A stretch of 64,000 nucleotides of DNA from JAGQWW01 sp041392845 (GTDB lineage Bacteria; Bacteroidota; Bacteroidia; Chitinophagales; Saprospiraceae), in assembly GCA_041392845.1 (NCBI GenBank), contig JAWKLG010000016.1, forward strand, positions 62,001 to 126,000, given 5' to 3'. The notes beneath the pieces were generated by a model. The model ran no database searches, had not been told where the DNA came from, and saw only the letters and a list, made by a program, of their open reading frames with translations. Positions 18,035 to 27,279 of the stretch are shown one piece after another (position 1 is the stretch's first letter; every line of letters begins with the position of its first letter). The position numbers and the translations under genes were made by a program.

Positions 18035-18500
18035 CTAATCACTTCTAAATTTGAATTTCCCGTTAACTTGGATATATCCTCCAATAAAAGATAGCCCTGA
18101 GAAATCTGGAAACTCAGTAGTTATTGTATTTGAGATGAGAAAACTACTTCCTATTGAAGTTAGATTATTAAAACCAGTAATAGTCTCAAGGTTGGTATTG
18201 TTATAGATTGAAATGTATTGGGAAAGAGATGGAACATGCTCAGGAGCATGAAAAGCCTGTAAAGAAGAATTTGAAACAATTGAAATGTATTGCATATTAA
18301 TAGAACTGACATTTCTCAAATCAATCACTTCTAAGTTTGAATTTCCGTTGACTTGGATATATCCTCCAATAAAAGATAGCCCTGAGAAATCTGGAAACTC
18401 AGTAGTTTTTGTATTTGAGATGAGAAAACTACCACCAATTGAATTAAGATTATCAAAACCAGTAATAATTTCAAGGTTGGTGTTATTGTAGATTGAAAGG
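17603..18500. repeat. Tandem coding repeat of about 285 bp, four copies
   Basis: The landmark TCAAGGTTGG (or TCAAGCTTGG) recurs at 18471, 18186, 17896 and 17603, spacings 285, 290 and 293 bp. The first spacing is exactly 95 codons; the others are not multiples of three. The translated unit is a leucine-rich-like module carrying HAPEHVPSLSQ and FSGLSFIGGYIQVNGN. Confidence 0.85.
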
Positions 18501-18958
18501 GATTGAGAAAGAGTTGGCACTTTCTCTGGAGCATGAAATGTAATTAATACTGGATTGTTGTGAATATTTATAAATTGTAAATTTGTGGACTTGACTAAAG
18601 CTAAATTTACAGTTTGTAGTAATTGGTTATCCTCTACAAAAATTTTGCTTCCTATAAAATTCAATCCACTTAATCCAGACATATCTTCTAAAATGATATT
18701 GGAGATAATTGACAACCCACCCCCAATCTCCTCCAACCCATTCAATCCATTCAAATTCACAATATCACTTGATGGGCCAATGGTTAAGCTACCAGGTAAA
18801 TGGGTACAGTTTGGATATAAAGTTGAAAAGTTATCCACTTGTGCTTGTGTGGTCAATGTTACGTTGCCAGTTGGACATTGACCTTGAAGGTCGTAATGAT
18901 TTCCAAGCGAAAAAAAGGTTAGGAGTAAAATACTCCATAAAATGTTGAAATTTTCCAT
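18035..18958 (-). CDS. N-terminal part of the secreted leucine-rich-like repeat protein
   Basis: A frame of 307 residues beginning with a clear signal peptide (residues about 5-27, ending near LQGQCP). A Recep_L-like leucine-rich start follows (TGNVTLTTQAQVDNFSTLYP, then LEEIGGGLSI). It then enters 95-residue modules built around YNNTNLExITGFxNLxSIG, SGLSFIGGYIQV and a HAPExVPSLSQ turn. It ends abnormally at KFKFRSD because one extra G at about 18061 shifts the frame. Together with 15560-17461 it would form one protein well over 1000 residues. A surface adhesin-like role is inference only. Confidence 0.7.
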   Translation of the reverse strand: MENFNILWSILLLTFFSLGNHYDLQGQCPTGNVTLTTQAQVDNFSTLYPNCTHLPGSLTIGPSSDIVNLNGLNGLEEIGGGLSIISNIILEDMSGLSGLNFIGSKIFVEDNQLLQTVNLALVKSTNLQFINIHNNPVLITFHAPEKVPTLSQSLSIYNNTNLEIITGFDNLNSIGGSFLISNTKTTEFPDFSGLSFIGGYIQVNGNSNLEVIDLRNVSSINMQYISIVSNSSLQAFHAPEHVPSLSQYISIYNNTNLETITGFNNLTSIGSSFLISNTITTEFPDFSGLSFIGGYIQVNGKFKFRSD

Positions 18959-19270
18959 GATTGATTTTTTAGGTTAAATAATTAATGTTTTTAGGCTAGG
19001 ATATTCTGTTCCGGGCATAGCAATCCCTGTCCGGAATGGGGATCTTTTCATGCCGAATTATTTAGAGGTAAAATTGAGCTGCTAATTCTTTATTTGGGTA
19101 AGCCAAAGGCAGAGGTCATCTGTGCAAATTCAGGATGCCTGGGTTTACTTATTCGCTCTTAAATAGATTCTTTCCTTAGCTCTGTGTTACATTAAAAAAT
19201 TGCTAGATACTAATTGTAGGTGAAAATTTGACTTGGTAATTATTTTGGTTTTTTGGGGTTTAAAAATGTA
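18959..19270. other. Intergenic stretch with no recognised feature
   Basis: About 310 bp between the secreted-protein gene start and the lipoprotein gene stop. I see only a weak TTCCGG/CCGGAA inverted pair near 19009-19036 and no heptamer array, promoter box or frame. Confidence 0.5.
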
Positions 19271-20164
19271 TCATCCATTTGGAGTGCCCATTCCATTGGG
19301 ACATTGGTTATCTTCTATATTACCACATTTCTTATAATAAAATGAAAAATTGTTTAAAGTATTGTTACTTGATTTTTCCAAATTAAGTTTGATTTGCTCA
19401 GTGTTTTCGACCCATCCAGATTTTAAATAAAATTCCTCGCCCATCCAGTTTATTTTTAATCTTGTCCTTCCTTCACTTAGAGTAGTTGGTATTCCATTTT
19501 TATCACAGAATTCATATGTCATTTGATTTCCACAAATTTCAAGGTCCCACGAATTGCAACCGAATTTATAAGCACCAACCTTAAAGAAAATCTCCTGGTT
19601 TCCATCAGAGATTTTGATGATATTTATTTCTCTTTGATTTGTTTGTAAATTTTCTCCTACAAAAATCCCATCTGACGGTAATTGGTCGAAATCTAAGAGG
19701 TTAGAAATGTTATTACAATTGCAAGAATCCACTCCCATTTGACTTCTAATTGGTCTCATCACCACCACATCTTCAATAATTCCATCCCATTCCAATATTG
19801 TTTTGGCAGGAGGGTCACTTATCAAATTCCCGCTTGGTTTTATTATCCCAGATCTTCCTTCGACATTATAAGTAGCAGGTGGAACCTGAATGATTATTGT
19901 GTCTCTTAGAGAACCTGATGTATGTGGAATTGTTGTGTCGCCAACAATATTATTTGTACCGGGTTCTAAAATTTTAATTTCATAAAAATCAGCTTTAAGT
20001 TCCTTGTCCCATGATATTTCAGCTAAGCCATTATTGTTAATGTATTCTGCCTTTAAGTTTTTTGGAGATTTGGGGGGTTTAGATAGGCAGGATGAAAATG
20101 TAAACAAGTAAGCTAATACAGCTACCAAAGAAATGAATTTTGCGAATCTTGAATTTGTCGACAT
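19271..20164 (-). CDS. Hypothetical lipoprotein with an N-terminal fibronectin-III-like domain
   Basis: I took the ATG at 20164 (MSTNSRFAKF), giving 297 residues. A lipoprotein signal ends at FTFSSC. After a Pro/Lys linker (KPPKSPKNLKAEY) comes a beta-rich stretch resembling a fibronectin type III domain (GLAEISWDKELKADFYEIKI). The remaining 180 residues, with several Cys (CNCNN, FGCNSW, EICGN, CGNIEDNQC), match no family I recognise. It is probably anchored in the outer membrane or periplasm. The neighbours on both sides are also accessory genes. Confidence 0.6.
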   Translation of the reverse strand: MSTNSRFAKFISLVAVLAYLFTFSSCLSKPPKSPKNLKAEYINNNGLAEISWDKELKADFYEIKILEPGTNNIVGDTTIPHTSGSLRDTIIIQVPPATYNVEGRSGIIKPSGNLISDPPAKTILEWDGIIEDVVVMRPIRSQMGVDSCNCNNISNLLDFDQLPSDGIFVGENLQTNQREINIIKISDGNQEIFFKVGAYKFGCNSWDLEICGNQMTYEFCDKNGIPTTLSEGRTRLKINWMGEEFYLKSGWVENTEQIKLNLEKSSNNTLNNFSFYYKKCGNIEDNQCPNGMGTPNG

Positions 20165-20306
20165 AGTTTTGATGGTGTTTGTGTTAGGAATCAAAATTTT
20201 ATTTACCTTTCATTAACTAATGACAAATATCTTTCAATTGTCCCTAGTTGGTATGGTAGATTTTTTTTAACTTTTTCCACCCCAAGAGACCATACAACTA
20301 ATACCA

Positions 20307-21839
20307 ATGGTCAACAATAAGCTATTCAGACTTTTAAGTTCTTTCGAACCTTTTGAAATAAAGGCATTAGAAAAGTTCATTTTGTCCCCTTTACATTTGG
20401 AGGGTAAGAGGCCATTAAAGGTTCAATCTCTTTTACAATGCCTGACAACATTTTATCCTGATTTTAATCAGCCAGAAGTTCAGGATGAATCCCTTTACGG
20501 GATCATCTTTCTCGATGAACCTTTCAATAAGAGTAAATGGGACAAAATTTGCTCTAATGCTACCAAAACCCTTCAAAATTTTATAGCCTTCATAACAACT
20601 TCTGAATTTGGAGAAATAGATAATTTAATCATCCAACTTCGTTTTTATAATCAAAGAAACTTAGAAAAGGATTTTGTTTCGACATATAAAAAGGCCTCAA
20701 AATGCCTCGCTCAAATTCAAAAGAAAGGCAAGGAATATCATCAAAGGAAATTTTATCTTGAAAAGGAATTTTTTGATTTTCAATTAAAATCAAATGATAA
20801 AAAAAGCATTGATCAACTTGCTGAAATAATTACCAGACTAGATCAATATTTTTTCATTTACAGACTTCAATTCAGTTATTATCTATTAACAAAGAGCGGG
20901 AGTACAAAAGGTGATGTAAAACCTATGATTCAACTTTGAAACCTATTTTGGAACGATAAAGATCACATTATTACAGACACACTGTTGAAATTTTTACCTA
21001 CCACCTTTGAAATTGTTACTTCAATGATGACTAAAACTCTGCAAAGTGTTTCTGAGTCTGGGATTTAAATAGGTAGAGATAAATTCCCATGATGAAACTA
21101 ATGAGTATTTCCTAATTCCTTTATACGCAACTTTCACTAATCAATATATTCGCATGAGATCAAACTTTTATTGCCCAAGTGCATATTCAATCTAATAAAG
21201 TTAAATTCAACAACAAAAGACAATATATTTTGATGGGAACTTGTACAAGCACTTTACAAAATGCAATTACAGTCGCATTAAAGCTAAATGAACCGGATTG
21301 GGCTTTGAATTTCCTAAACGCATCGTAATAGAATTCAAGGAGCAGATAGCAAGGAAGATTTATACAGATTTCATTTAGCTGATATCTATTCATAAAAAAG
21401 GAAATTATGAGTTGGCTCAACAAACACTAGATAAATTTCATTTCCGAGAATTATATTACAACCTGGCTGTGTGAGAAGATTGGAAGTGAAACTAAATTAT
21501 GAAACAGCAGATTCTCTTGACTTCCTTGAATCAAGACTTCTGGCATTGAAGAGCTTGATTTACGACCATCAAAAATGGCTTCCAAAAGATAAATTTGCTG
21601 CCAACAACAATTTTTTTAAAACTGTATACCAGCTATTCAAAATTCTCGAAGAAAATGAGAAACTGAAGTTTCAAAAGGAAAAACCTCCCTTAGGAATCTT
21701 TAGAAAAATAGAAACCATTAAAAAAACAATTCAAGAGGAGCAATTTCTTGCTGAAAGAGAATGGTTAAAAATCAAGATAAAAGATCTTAAGCTGGAGATA
21801 GGTGCGAATACAGGGAGCTTTTCGAAGAATATTAACTAG
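20307..21839 (+). pseudogene. Decayed helical-repeat-like hypothetical gene
   Basis: The first 210 codons (20307-20939) give a helical protein starting KLFRLLSSFEPFEIKALEKF. The last 122 (21471-21839) give a continuation (NYETADSLDFLESRLLALK) without a proper start. Between them, fragments in all three frames look like the middle of the same protein (for example LPTTFEIVTSMMTKTLQSV near 20995 and GNYELAQQTLDKFHFRELYY near 21404), with several stops. Restoring it would need at least four frame changes plus nonsense reversals, so this looks like real decay. Proteins of this general build are common as lineage-specific paralogs in Saprospiraceae; the function is unknown. Confidence 0.6.
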
Positions 21840-21901
21840 TGCAATTCGAAATTGGTTTGAACCAATCAGCGCAAAAATCCCAAATCAAAAATCAAACCTT
21901 C

Positions 21902-22810
21902 CTACCCTCCTTTATAACCAAACCCCTTCAACAACCTGTCATCGTCTCTCCAGCCTTCTTTGACTTTGACGTGCATTTCTAAAAAGACTTTTCTTTCTAG
22001 GAAGGTTTCGATCGATTTGCGGGCTTCCATGCCGAGCTTTTTAATGGCTGAGCCTCCTTTGCCGATGATGATGGACTTTTGGGTTTTGCGGTTTACGAAA
22101 ATCGTGGCTGCGATGCGGGCCAGCTCTTCGCCTGATTTGGTGAAGGTGTCTTCAAAACTTTCAATCATTACCTCGGTAGAGTAGGGGACTTCCTGGTGAT
22201 ACAATTCCAGGATTTTTTCGCGGATGATTTCACTGACGAAAAAACGCTCGGGGCGGTCGGTAAATTGATCCTTGGGGAAATAGGCTGGGCCTTCATCCAG
22301 GTTCTCCAGTATCAGTTTGAAAAGTTTATCAGTGTTGGATTGGTGCAAGGCTGAGATGGGTACAATCTCCTTGAATTGAAACAGCTTGCTCCAGGTGCTT
22401 ATCTTTTCCAGCACCTCATCCGATTCTACCGTATCCGTTTTGTTGATCACCAAAAAGACAGGAACCTTTAATTTTTTCATGGCCTCCAACAAGGGATGAT
22501 GCTCTTCTGCCTTTTCGGCCATTTCTACAATAAAAAGCACCATATCTGCATCCTCAAACGAAGTCTTTACGAAGTCGTTCATCGACTCTTGCATCTTGTA
22601 AGATGGATTTTCAATGTAACCCGGCGTATCGGAAAAAACGACCTGGTAGTTTTCTTCGTTCACGATACCAAATATCCTGTGACGGGTAGTCTGGGGCTTG
22701 TTGGTGATGATCGACATGCGCTCACCTACAAGGGCGTTGAGCAGGGTCGATTTCCCTACATTGGGTCTTCCTATGATGTTGACAAATCCTGATAAATGCT
22801 TTTCTTCCAA
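21902..22810 (-). CDS. era: GTPase Era
   Basis: An essential GTPase that binds the 3' end of 16S rRNA during small-subunit assembly. The protein is 302 residues, the usual length. G1 GRPNVGKST, G3 DTPG and G4 NKTD are all present, followed by a C-terminal KH domain with the IIGKGGSAIKKLG loop. It lies 10 bp downstream of punA on the same strand, so the two are probably co-transcribed. Confidence 0.95.
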   Translation of the reverse strand: MEEKHLSGFVNIIGRPNVGKSTLLNALVGERMSIITNKPQTTRHRIFGIVNEENYQVVFSDTPGYIENPSYKMQESMNDFVKTSFEDADMVLFIVEMAEKAEEHHPLLEAMKKLKVPVFLVINKTDTVESDEVLEKISTWSKLFQFKEIVPISALHQSNTDKLFKLILENLDEGPAYFPKDQFTDRPERFFVSEIIREKILELYHQEVPYSTEVMIESFEDTFTKSGEELARIAATIFVNRKTQKSIIIGKGGSAIKKLGMEARKSIETFLERKVFLEMHVKVKEGWRDDDRLLKGFGYKGG

Positions 22811-22820
22811 GGTTCCTTTT

Positions 22821-23639
22821 TTATAAAATGGCGATTAAATCCTTAATCAATGGTTTGATGTTTTCTTCCGTCCTTTTGGCCATGGCAATCACATCATCTA
22901 CACTGGTTTCTTTGATCATTTCAATGGGATAACACTGATTGGTGACCACCGAAAATACAAAAACGGGCAATTCCATGTGACGCGCTACCAAAACTTCCGG
23001 TACGGTACTCATGCCTACAACATCGGCTCCAGCCCAGTATGAATCCGATACTCCGCCGGGTGTTTCAAGATTAGGTCCGGGTAGCGCCATACACTCCTTT
23101 GTGGGCACTGATTTGATGCTTTTTGGCCAATTCCAAGCTTTTTCATTCAATGCTTTGTCATAAGCATACAACATGTCCGGAAACCTTGGACCAAGACGAT
23201 CATCGTTTTTACCTCTTAATGGATTGTCAGGATGCAGGTTGATATGATCTTCAATAAAAACCAAATCTCCTGCCTGGTAATCTTCATTTACTCCTCCCGC
23301 GGCATTTGAAATCATCAGTCTTTGTATGCCCAACATTTTTAAAACCCTTACCGGGAAAGTCAAGGCCTCCATACTGTAACCTTCATACCAATGAAATCTG
23401 CCAGCCATGGCCACTACCTTCCTTCCGTGTAAATGTCCGAAAACCAATTTCCCGGCATGGCTTTGGACGGTACTCTGAGGAAAATGAGGTATGTCTCCGT
23501 AGGCAATTTCCTTGATTGCATCAATTTGATCAGCCAAACCACTCAATCCAGTGCCGAGTATGATTCCAATTTCGGGATCAAATCCGGTTTTTTCTTTTAA
23601 AAATTGAACAGTTTCCTGAATTTTGTCGTAAAGTTCCAT
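22821..23639 (-). CDS. punA: Purine-nucleoside phosphorylase
   Basis: Cleaves purine nucleosides with phosphate to the base and ribose-1-phosphate, feeding purine salvage. The frame is open to 23957, but the ATG at 23639 (MELYDKIQETVQFLKEK) gives 272 residues, the normal size of the trimeric class, and puts the phosphate loop GTGLSGL where expected. The SNAAGGVN motif and the GPNLETPGG base-site stretch are present. It is followed after 10 bp by era. Its promoter region is shared with the divergent HYC_CC_PP gene; a near-match -7 box (GACCTTTG) lies about 30 bp upstream. Confidence 0.92.
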   Translation of the reverse strand: MELYDKIQETVQFLKEKTGFDPEIGIILGTGLSGLADQIDAIKEIAYGDIPHFPQSTVQSHAGKLVFGHLHGRKVVAMAGRFHWYEGYSMEALTFPVRVLKMLGIQRLMISNAAGGVNEDYQAGDLVFIEDHINLHPDNPLRGKNDDRLGPRFPDMLYAYDKALNEKAWNWPKSIKSVPTKECMALPGPNLETPGGVSDSYWAGADVVGMSTVPEVLVARHMELPVFVFSVVTNQCYPIEMIKETSVDDVIAMAKRTEENIKPLIKDLIAIL

Positions 23640-23703
23640 CAATCTTGTAGTTAAGATTATCTTATTTGAGCCAAAGGTCTGATTTTTGCAGGGATCATTT
23701 AGG

Positions 23704-23711
23704 TAATTTTG
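23704..23711 (+). promoter_or_regulatory. -7 box (TAATTTTG) upstream of the HYC_CC_PP gene
   Basis: An exact TANNTTTG match ending 25 bp before the ATG at 23737. A TTTG at 23685-23688 is only 15 bp upstream, shorter than usual for a -33 box. Confidence 0.4.
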
Positions 23712-23736
23712 ATTTTTCTTAAAGGTAATTCCTGTC

Positions 23737-24165
23737 ATGTTTAGAAAAATACTCACAGCTTCTGTGCTAATTGTTGTGCTCTTGGTCTCGACCATGGGTA
23801 TCAACCTGCATAAACTGTATTGTATTTGTCTGGATAAAAGTGAAATTTCACTTTTTGAATTTGAAAAGGATTGTCCATTAGAAAAATCTGTTTGCAGCAA
23901 GGATGCAAAAGCAAGTTGCTGCAAAAAACCTGCGGAGGGAAATCCACTTCCCTGCAAGGAGAAAAAATCAACCTATCTAAAAATCGGAAGCCAGTTTGAT
24001 AAACCACTTCAGATTGTCCTTCCGGATTTTGTATTCACAACTACTTCAGTACGAAATCTTTCTTTTTTAGAAAAGGAAATTAAATCAATAGTTGGATTTC
24101 AAAAATCCACCTTCCTATCTACGGGGCCACCCATTTTTATAAAAAATTGTGTTTTTAGGTGTTAG
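23737..24165 (+). CDS. HYC_CC_PP family protein
   Basis: A small exported protein of 142 residues. A signal helix (about residues 5-22) is followed by the LHKLYCIC motif, a central Cys-rich region with ASCCKKP, and a C-terminal TGPPIF, in the order that defines this Bacteroidota family. The Cys clusters suggest metal binding, possibly copper, but that is inference. It overlaps the open frame of the downstream TonB-dependent receptor region and its stop is only 44 bp from that gene's chosen ATG, so the two are likely one operon. Confidence 0.75.
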   Translation: MFRKILTASVLIVVLLVSTMGINLHKLYCICLDKSEISLFEFEKDCPLEKSVCSKDAKASCCKKPAEGNPLPCKEKKSTYLKIGSQFDKPLQIVLPDFVFTTTSVRNLSFLEKEIKSIVGFQKSTFLSTGPPIFIKNCVFRC

Positions 24166-24209
24166 GTCATGCTTTTTTCAGAGCATTAGATCACCTATCA
24201 ACATTTTTT

Positions 24210-26435
24210 ATGAAAAAGATAATTTTCCTTCTTGGAATCATTTGTGGTTCCTTTCAAATAATGTACGCACAAAAAACGCTGTCAGGAGTCATCACCAATG
24301 ATATGGGTGAGAAACTTATTGGCGCATCGGTTTTTTGGCAAAATAATATGAGCCTGGGGGTGTATACCGACACAGCAGGCAGGTTTGAAATTCCCCGCCC
24401 GGATACTTCCGCGAATCTTGTCGTCAATTATGTAGGATACAATCCGGTAACATTTCTAATCGAACCTTTCGAAGAAACCCTCGAACTGGAAATCTCAGGA
24501 ATCATTGTACTAGACGATGTGGAAGTTCGCGCCAGAAATACAGACAATTTTACCTCGACTTTAAGCACCCGTAACCTTGAATCCATCAACAGCAAAGAGC
24601 TTACAAAAGCTGCTTGTTGTAGTCTTGGAGAAAGTTTCGAAACCAATGGTTCGGTCGATGTAAATTATACGGATGCCTTAACCGGGGCACGCGAAATCCA
24701 GATGTTGGGCTTACGTGGTATTTATACCCAATTGTTATTGGAAAAAAGACCGATTTATACCGGTTTGGCCACTCCCTTTGCATTGGATTACCTGCCCGGA
24801 ACTTTTCTCAGCAGCATTCAAATTTCCAAAGGAGTCAGTTCTGTGCAATCGGGCATGGGAGGTATCGCTGGTCAGATCAATCTCGAAGCGCAAAAGCCCT
24901 GGGATGACAAACCACTTTTTGTAAACCTTTACGGGAGCACAACTTCGAGATTTGAGGCCAATATTCACCTGAATAAAAAACTGAATGAAACCAATGGAAT
25001 TGGTGTTTATCTCCACGGCGATATTCAAAATCACGAAATGGATACCGACGATAATGGTTTTATGGATATGCCTTTAAAAAAGCAATTGAATGGCCTCGTA
25101 CGCTACATGAACATGGGTGAAATTGTACGTGGTCAAATCAATTTCCAGGGGATTTCTGAAAGAAGGGCTTCCGGACAAATCAGCCATCATGGAGCACATA
25201 CCGGTCGCTTGTATTCCATTGAACAAAATGTAGATCGCATGGAAGTTTTTGGTAAGCTAGCTTACCTGGGTTTTGGTGCTCCGCATCAGTCGTTGGCTTT
25301 GATTTACAGCGCAACTTTGCATCAATTGGAATCACTTTACGGCGATACCAGACATACGGGGACCCAGAAATCTGTTTACGGAACCTTGCTTTTTAATACC
25401 AACATCGGAGATCCGGATCATAAACTGAATATCACTGCCACCTACCAAATGGACGATTTTGAAGAATACCTGAATGAAACCGATTGGAGCAGAACGGATA
25501 TCGTAACGGGTTTGGCAGGTGAATATGCCTGGAATTATGTAAATAATTCAGGAGGTTATTGGTGGACTTCAGCCGGAATCGTTGCTGGATTAAGAGCCGA
25601 TTATCACAGTCGATTTGATTTGTTGGTTTCACCACAATTGGTAGGAAGGTTCAACTTTTCCGATGAGACAGTTGTAAGAGCTTCAGTCGGCAGGGCTTAT
25701 CGCACACCCAACGTTATAGCAGAGAATATTAGATTCTTACCAAGTAGCCGAACCATGTTGTTGGTTGAAAATCCGGAAGTGGAAGAAGCTTGGAATTATG
25801 GCATAAACTTCACTACCAATTTCAAGTTGTGGGGCAAATTTGCAGGATTCAGCCTCGATGCCTATCGGACAGATTTTCAAAATCAGGTAGTGCTGGATAT
25901 GGAATCTGATGCAGACAATATCCTTATTTATAATCTGGACGGACAATCCTATTCCAACAGTCTACTAGGAACTTTCACCTTGGAATTAACTGAAGGTTTG
26001 GATATGAAATTAGCCTATAAAATCAACGATGTGAAGGTAACTTTTGCCAATGAATTATTGCAAAAGCCATTGATTCCCAAGCATCGTGGATTGGTAACTT
26101 TGGATTATGAGACACCTTCTGAAAAGTGGATGTTTAATGTGTCTACTCAAATCATTGGCTCTCAACGGATGCCTGAAAATTCTTTTATTCCCGACAATTT
26201 GGGTGAATTTCCACGAACCACTCCTGCCTATGCGCTGTTAAACGCTCAGGTAACTTTCAGACAGAATAAAATGTTTGAATGGTACGTCGGTGGAGAAAAC
26301 CTGACGGGGTACCAACAGGAAAATCCAATCATTGGATTCGAAGATCCTTTTGGTGGATATTTTGATGCAACCAGGGTTTATGCGCCACTTTTTGGAGCCA
26401 GAGCTTATCTTGGTCTCCGTTTTTCAATACAATAA
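24210..26435 (+). CDS. TonB-dependent outer-membrane receptor
   Basis: I chose the ATG at 24210 (MKKIIFLLGIICGSF), giving 741 residues with a proper signal peptide ending near MYAQ. A carboxypeptidase-regulatory-like beta domain (SGVITNDMGEKLIGASVFW) precedes the plug (about residues 110-220, with KAACCSLGESFETNGSVDV and MLGLRGIYTQLLL). A 22-strand-type barrel follows, ending with an aromatic-containing LGLRFSIQ C-terminus. It imports a ligand across the outer membrane with TonB energy. The adjacent Cys-rich HYC_CC_PP gene hints at a metal or metal complex; I cannot name the ligand. A terminator follows. Confidence 0.88.
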   Translation: MKKIIFLLGIICGSFQIMYAQKTLSGVITNDMGEKLIGASVFWQNNMSLGVYTDTAGRFEIPRPDTSANLVVNYVGYNPVTFLIEPFEETLELEISGIIVLDDVEVRARNTDNFTSTLSTRNLESINSKELTKAACCSLGESFETNGSVDVNYTDALTGAREIQMLGLRGIYTQLLLEKRPIYTGLATPFALDYLPGTFLSSIQISKGVSSVQSGMGGIAGQINLEAQKPWDDKPLFVNLYGSTTSRFEANIHLNKKLNETNGIGVYLHGDIQNHEMDTDDNGFMDMPLKKQLNGLVRYMNMGEIVRGQINFQGISERRASGQISHHGAHTGRLYSIEQNVDRMEVFGKLAYLGFGAPHQSLALIYSATLHQLESLYGDTRHTGTQKSVYGTLLFNTNIGDPDHKLNITATYQMDDFEEYLNETDWSRTDIVTGLAGEYAWNYVNNSGGYWWTSAGIVAGLRADYHSRFDLLVSPQLVGRFNFSDETVVRASVGRAYRTPNVIAENIRFLPSSRTMLLVENPEVEEAWNYGINFTTNFKLWGKFAGFSLDAYRTDFQNQVVLDMESDADNILIYNLDGQSYSNSLLGTFTLELTEGLDMKLAYKINDVKVTFANELLQKPLIPKHRGLVTLDYETPSEKWMFNVSTQIIGSQRMPENSFIPDNLGEFPRTTPAYALLNAQVTFRQNKMFEWYVGGENLTGYQQENPIIGFEDPFGGYFDATRVYAPLFGARAYLGLRFSIQ

Positions 26436-26440
26436 GGAGA

Positions 26441-26475
26441 TTCACCCGGATTTTAAGAATTCGGGTGAATTTTAA
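26441..26475 (+). terminator. Intrinsic terminator of the TonB receptor gene
   Basis: ATTCACCCG (26441-26449) pairs perfectly with CGGGTGAAT (26463-26471) across a 13-nt loop, followed by TTTT. It starts 6 bp past the stop. Confidence 0.75.
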
Positions 26476-26517
26476 ATATCTTCACGCCTCTTCAATTACC
26501 TAACTCAAACCAATAAT

Positions 26518-27078
26518 ATGAACAACGAACTAATCAACCTTGACAGGAAAGTAAAACAGTACAAAGAAGTACTCAATAATACCCACGAATATCGAAAGAT
26601 ATGGCATGAGTCCTTGAAGGATAAGATTACTAATACTTTAAAGGGAGTATCAGAGGAAGTTGGTTTGGATGCTGAATTTGAATGTAGAAATGATTTGGAA
26701 AACCTTGAAGCAATTGTCATGTCTTTGGGCAATGTGCGTTCAGGAATGTCTCAGGAGGTTGCATCTAATATCAGACGCGATTTGATCAAACACAATGGCT
26801 CATTGATTTACCAGCAGTTGTTCAATGGTAAAATTTTGGTCCTGATCAATTATCCTTTTATTGAAAATTATGGTCAACCTCAACCGCCTAAAACGATTGC
26901 AATTTACAGACCTGAAGAATTAAAGGATCCCTATTTTGTAAGGCACATAGAAACCTTTATGCAGGAAGTGATGATGTGGGAAGACTACGATGATGACATA
27001 GAAGAGCCTAATCAAAGAATAGGATTTAAATTGAACTTCCAGGGTATGGCGGATGGTGCTCCAAACGCAAATGGATAA
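26518..27078 (+). CDS. Conserved hypothetical cytoplasmic protein
   Basis: A protein of 186 residues without signal or membrane segments. The N-terminal third is charged and helical (VKQYKEVLNNTHEYRKIWHESLKDKI). The middle has an alpha/beta feel (GKILVLINYPFIENYG, PPKTIAIYRPEEL). The C-terminus is acidic (WEDYDDDIEEPN). I do not recognise a domain. It appears to be a single-gene unit starting after the receptor terminator. Confidence 0.65.
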   Translation: MNNELINLDRKVKQYKEVLNNTHEYRKIWHESLKDKITNTLKGVSEEVGLDAEFECRNDLENLEAIVMSLGNVRSGMSQEVASNIRRDLIKHNGSLIYQQLFNGKILVLINYPFIENYGQPQPPKTIAIYRPEELKDPYFVRHIETFMQEVMMWEDYDDDIEEPNQRIGFKLNFQGMADGAPNANG

Positions 27079-27086
27079 ATTTTCCG

Positions 27087-27179
27087 TTAAGGAAAGAAAC
27101 GTTCGAAATTCATAGAAAGGGCTTTTCTTCCGAGGTAAATCGCTGCTAGGACCAGAGTATAGGTTAATGTTGCAGTCAT
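27087..27179 (-). CDS. Candidate 30-residue small membrane protein
   Basis: ATG at 27179 and TAA at 27087-27089 on the minus strand. The peptide begins MTATLTYTLVLAAIYLGR, one hydrophobic helix followed by a positively charged end (GRKALSMNFERFF). An exact -7 box, TAGGTTTG on the minus strand at 27225-27232, lies 45 bp upstream. It is opposite to both neighbours and fills an otherwise empty 200-bp gap. The support is position, promoter match and composition only; many such frames are chance. Confidence 0.3.
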   Translation of the reverse strand: MTATLTYTLVLAAIYLGRKALSMNFERFFP

Positions 27180-27224
27180 GGTTTAGATTTGGTTTGGTGA
27201 ATTATTTCCCGGAAAGGCTGTGCA

Positions 27225-27232
27225 CAAACCTA
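27225..27232 (-). promoter_or_regulatory. -7 box (TAGGTTTG) for the candidate small membrane protein
   Basis: An exact TANNTTTG match on the minus strand, with no clear -33 element. It lies in the gap divergent to the TIGR02757 gene. Confidence 0.35.
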
Positions 27233-27279
27233 ACGAATATTTTTGAGCTAACCTTATCGTTTTCGAAAAATAATTTTGA

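Noticed and set aside
23640..23957. 106-codon N-terminal extension of purine-nucleoside phosphorylase
   Set aside because: It lies antisense to the HYC_CC_PP gene and makes the protein far longer than the family.
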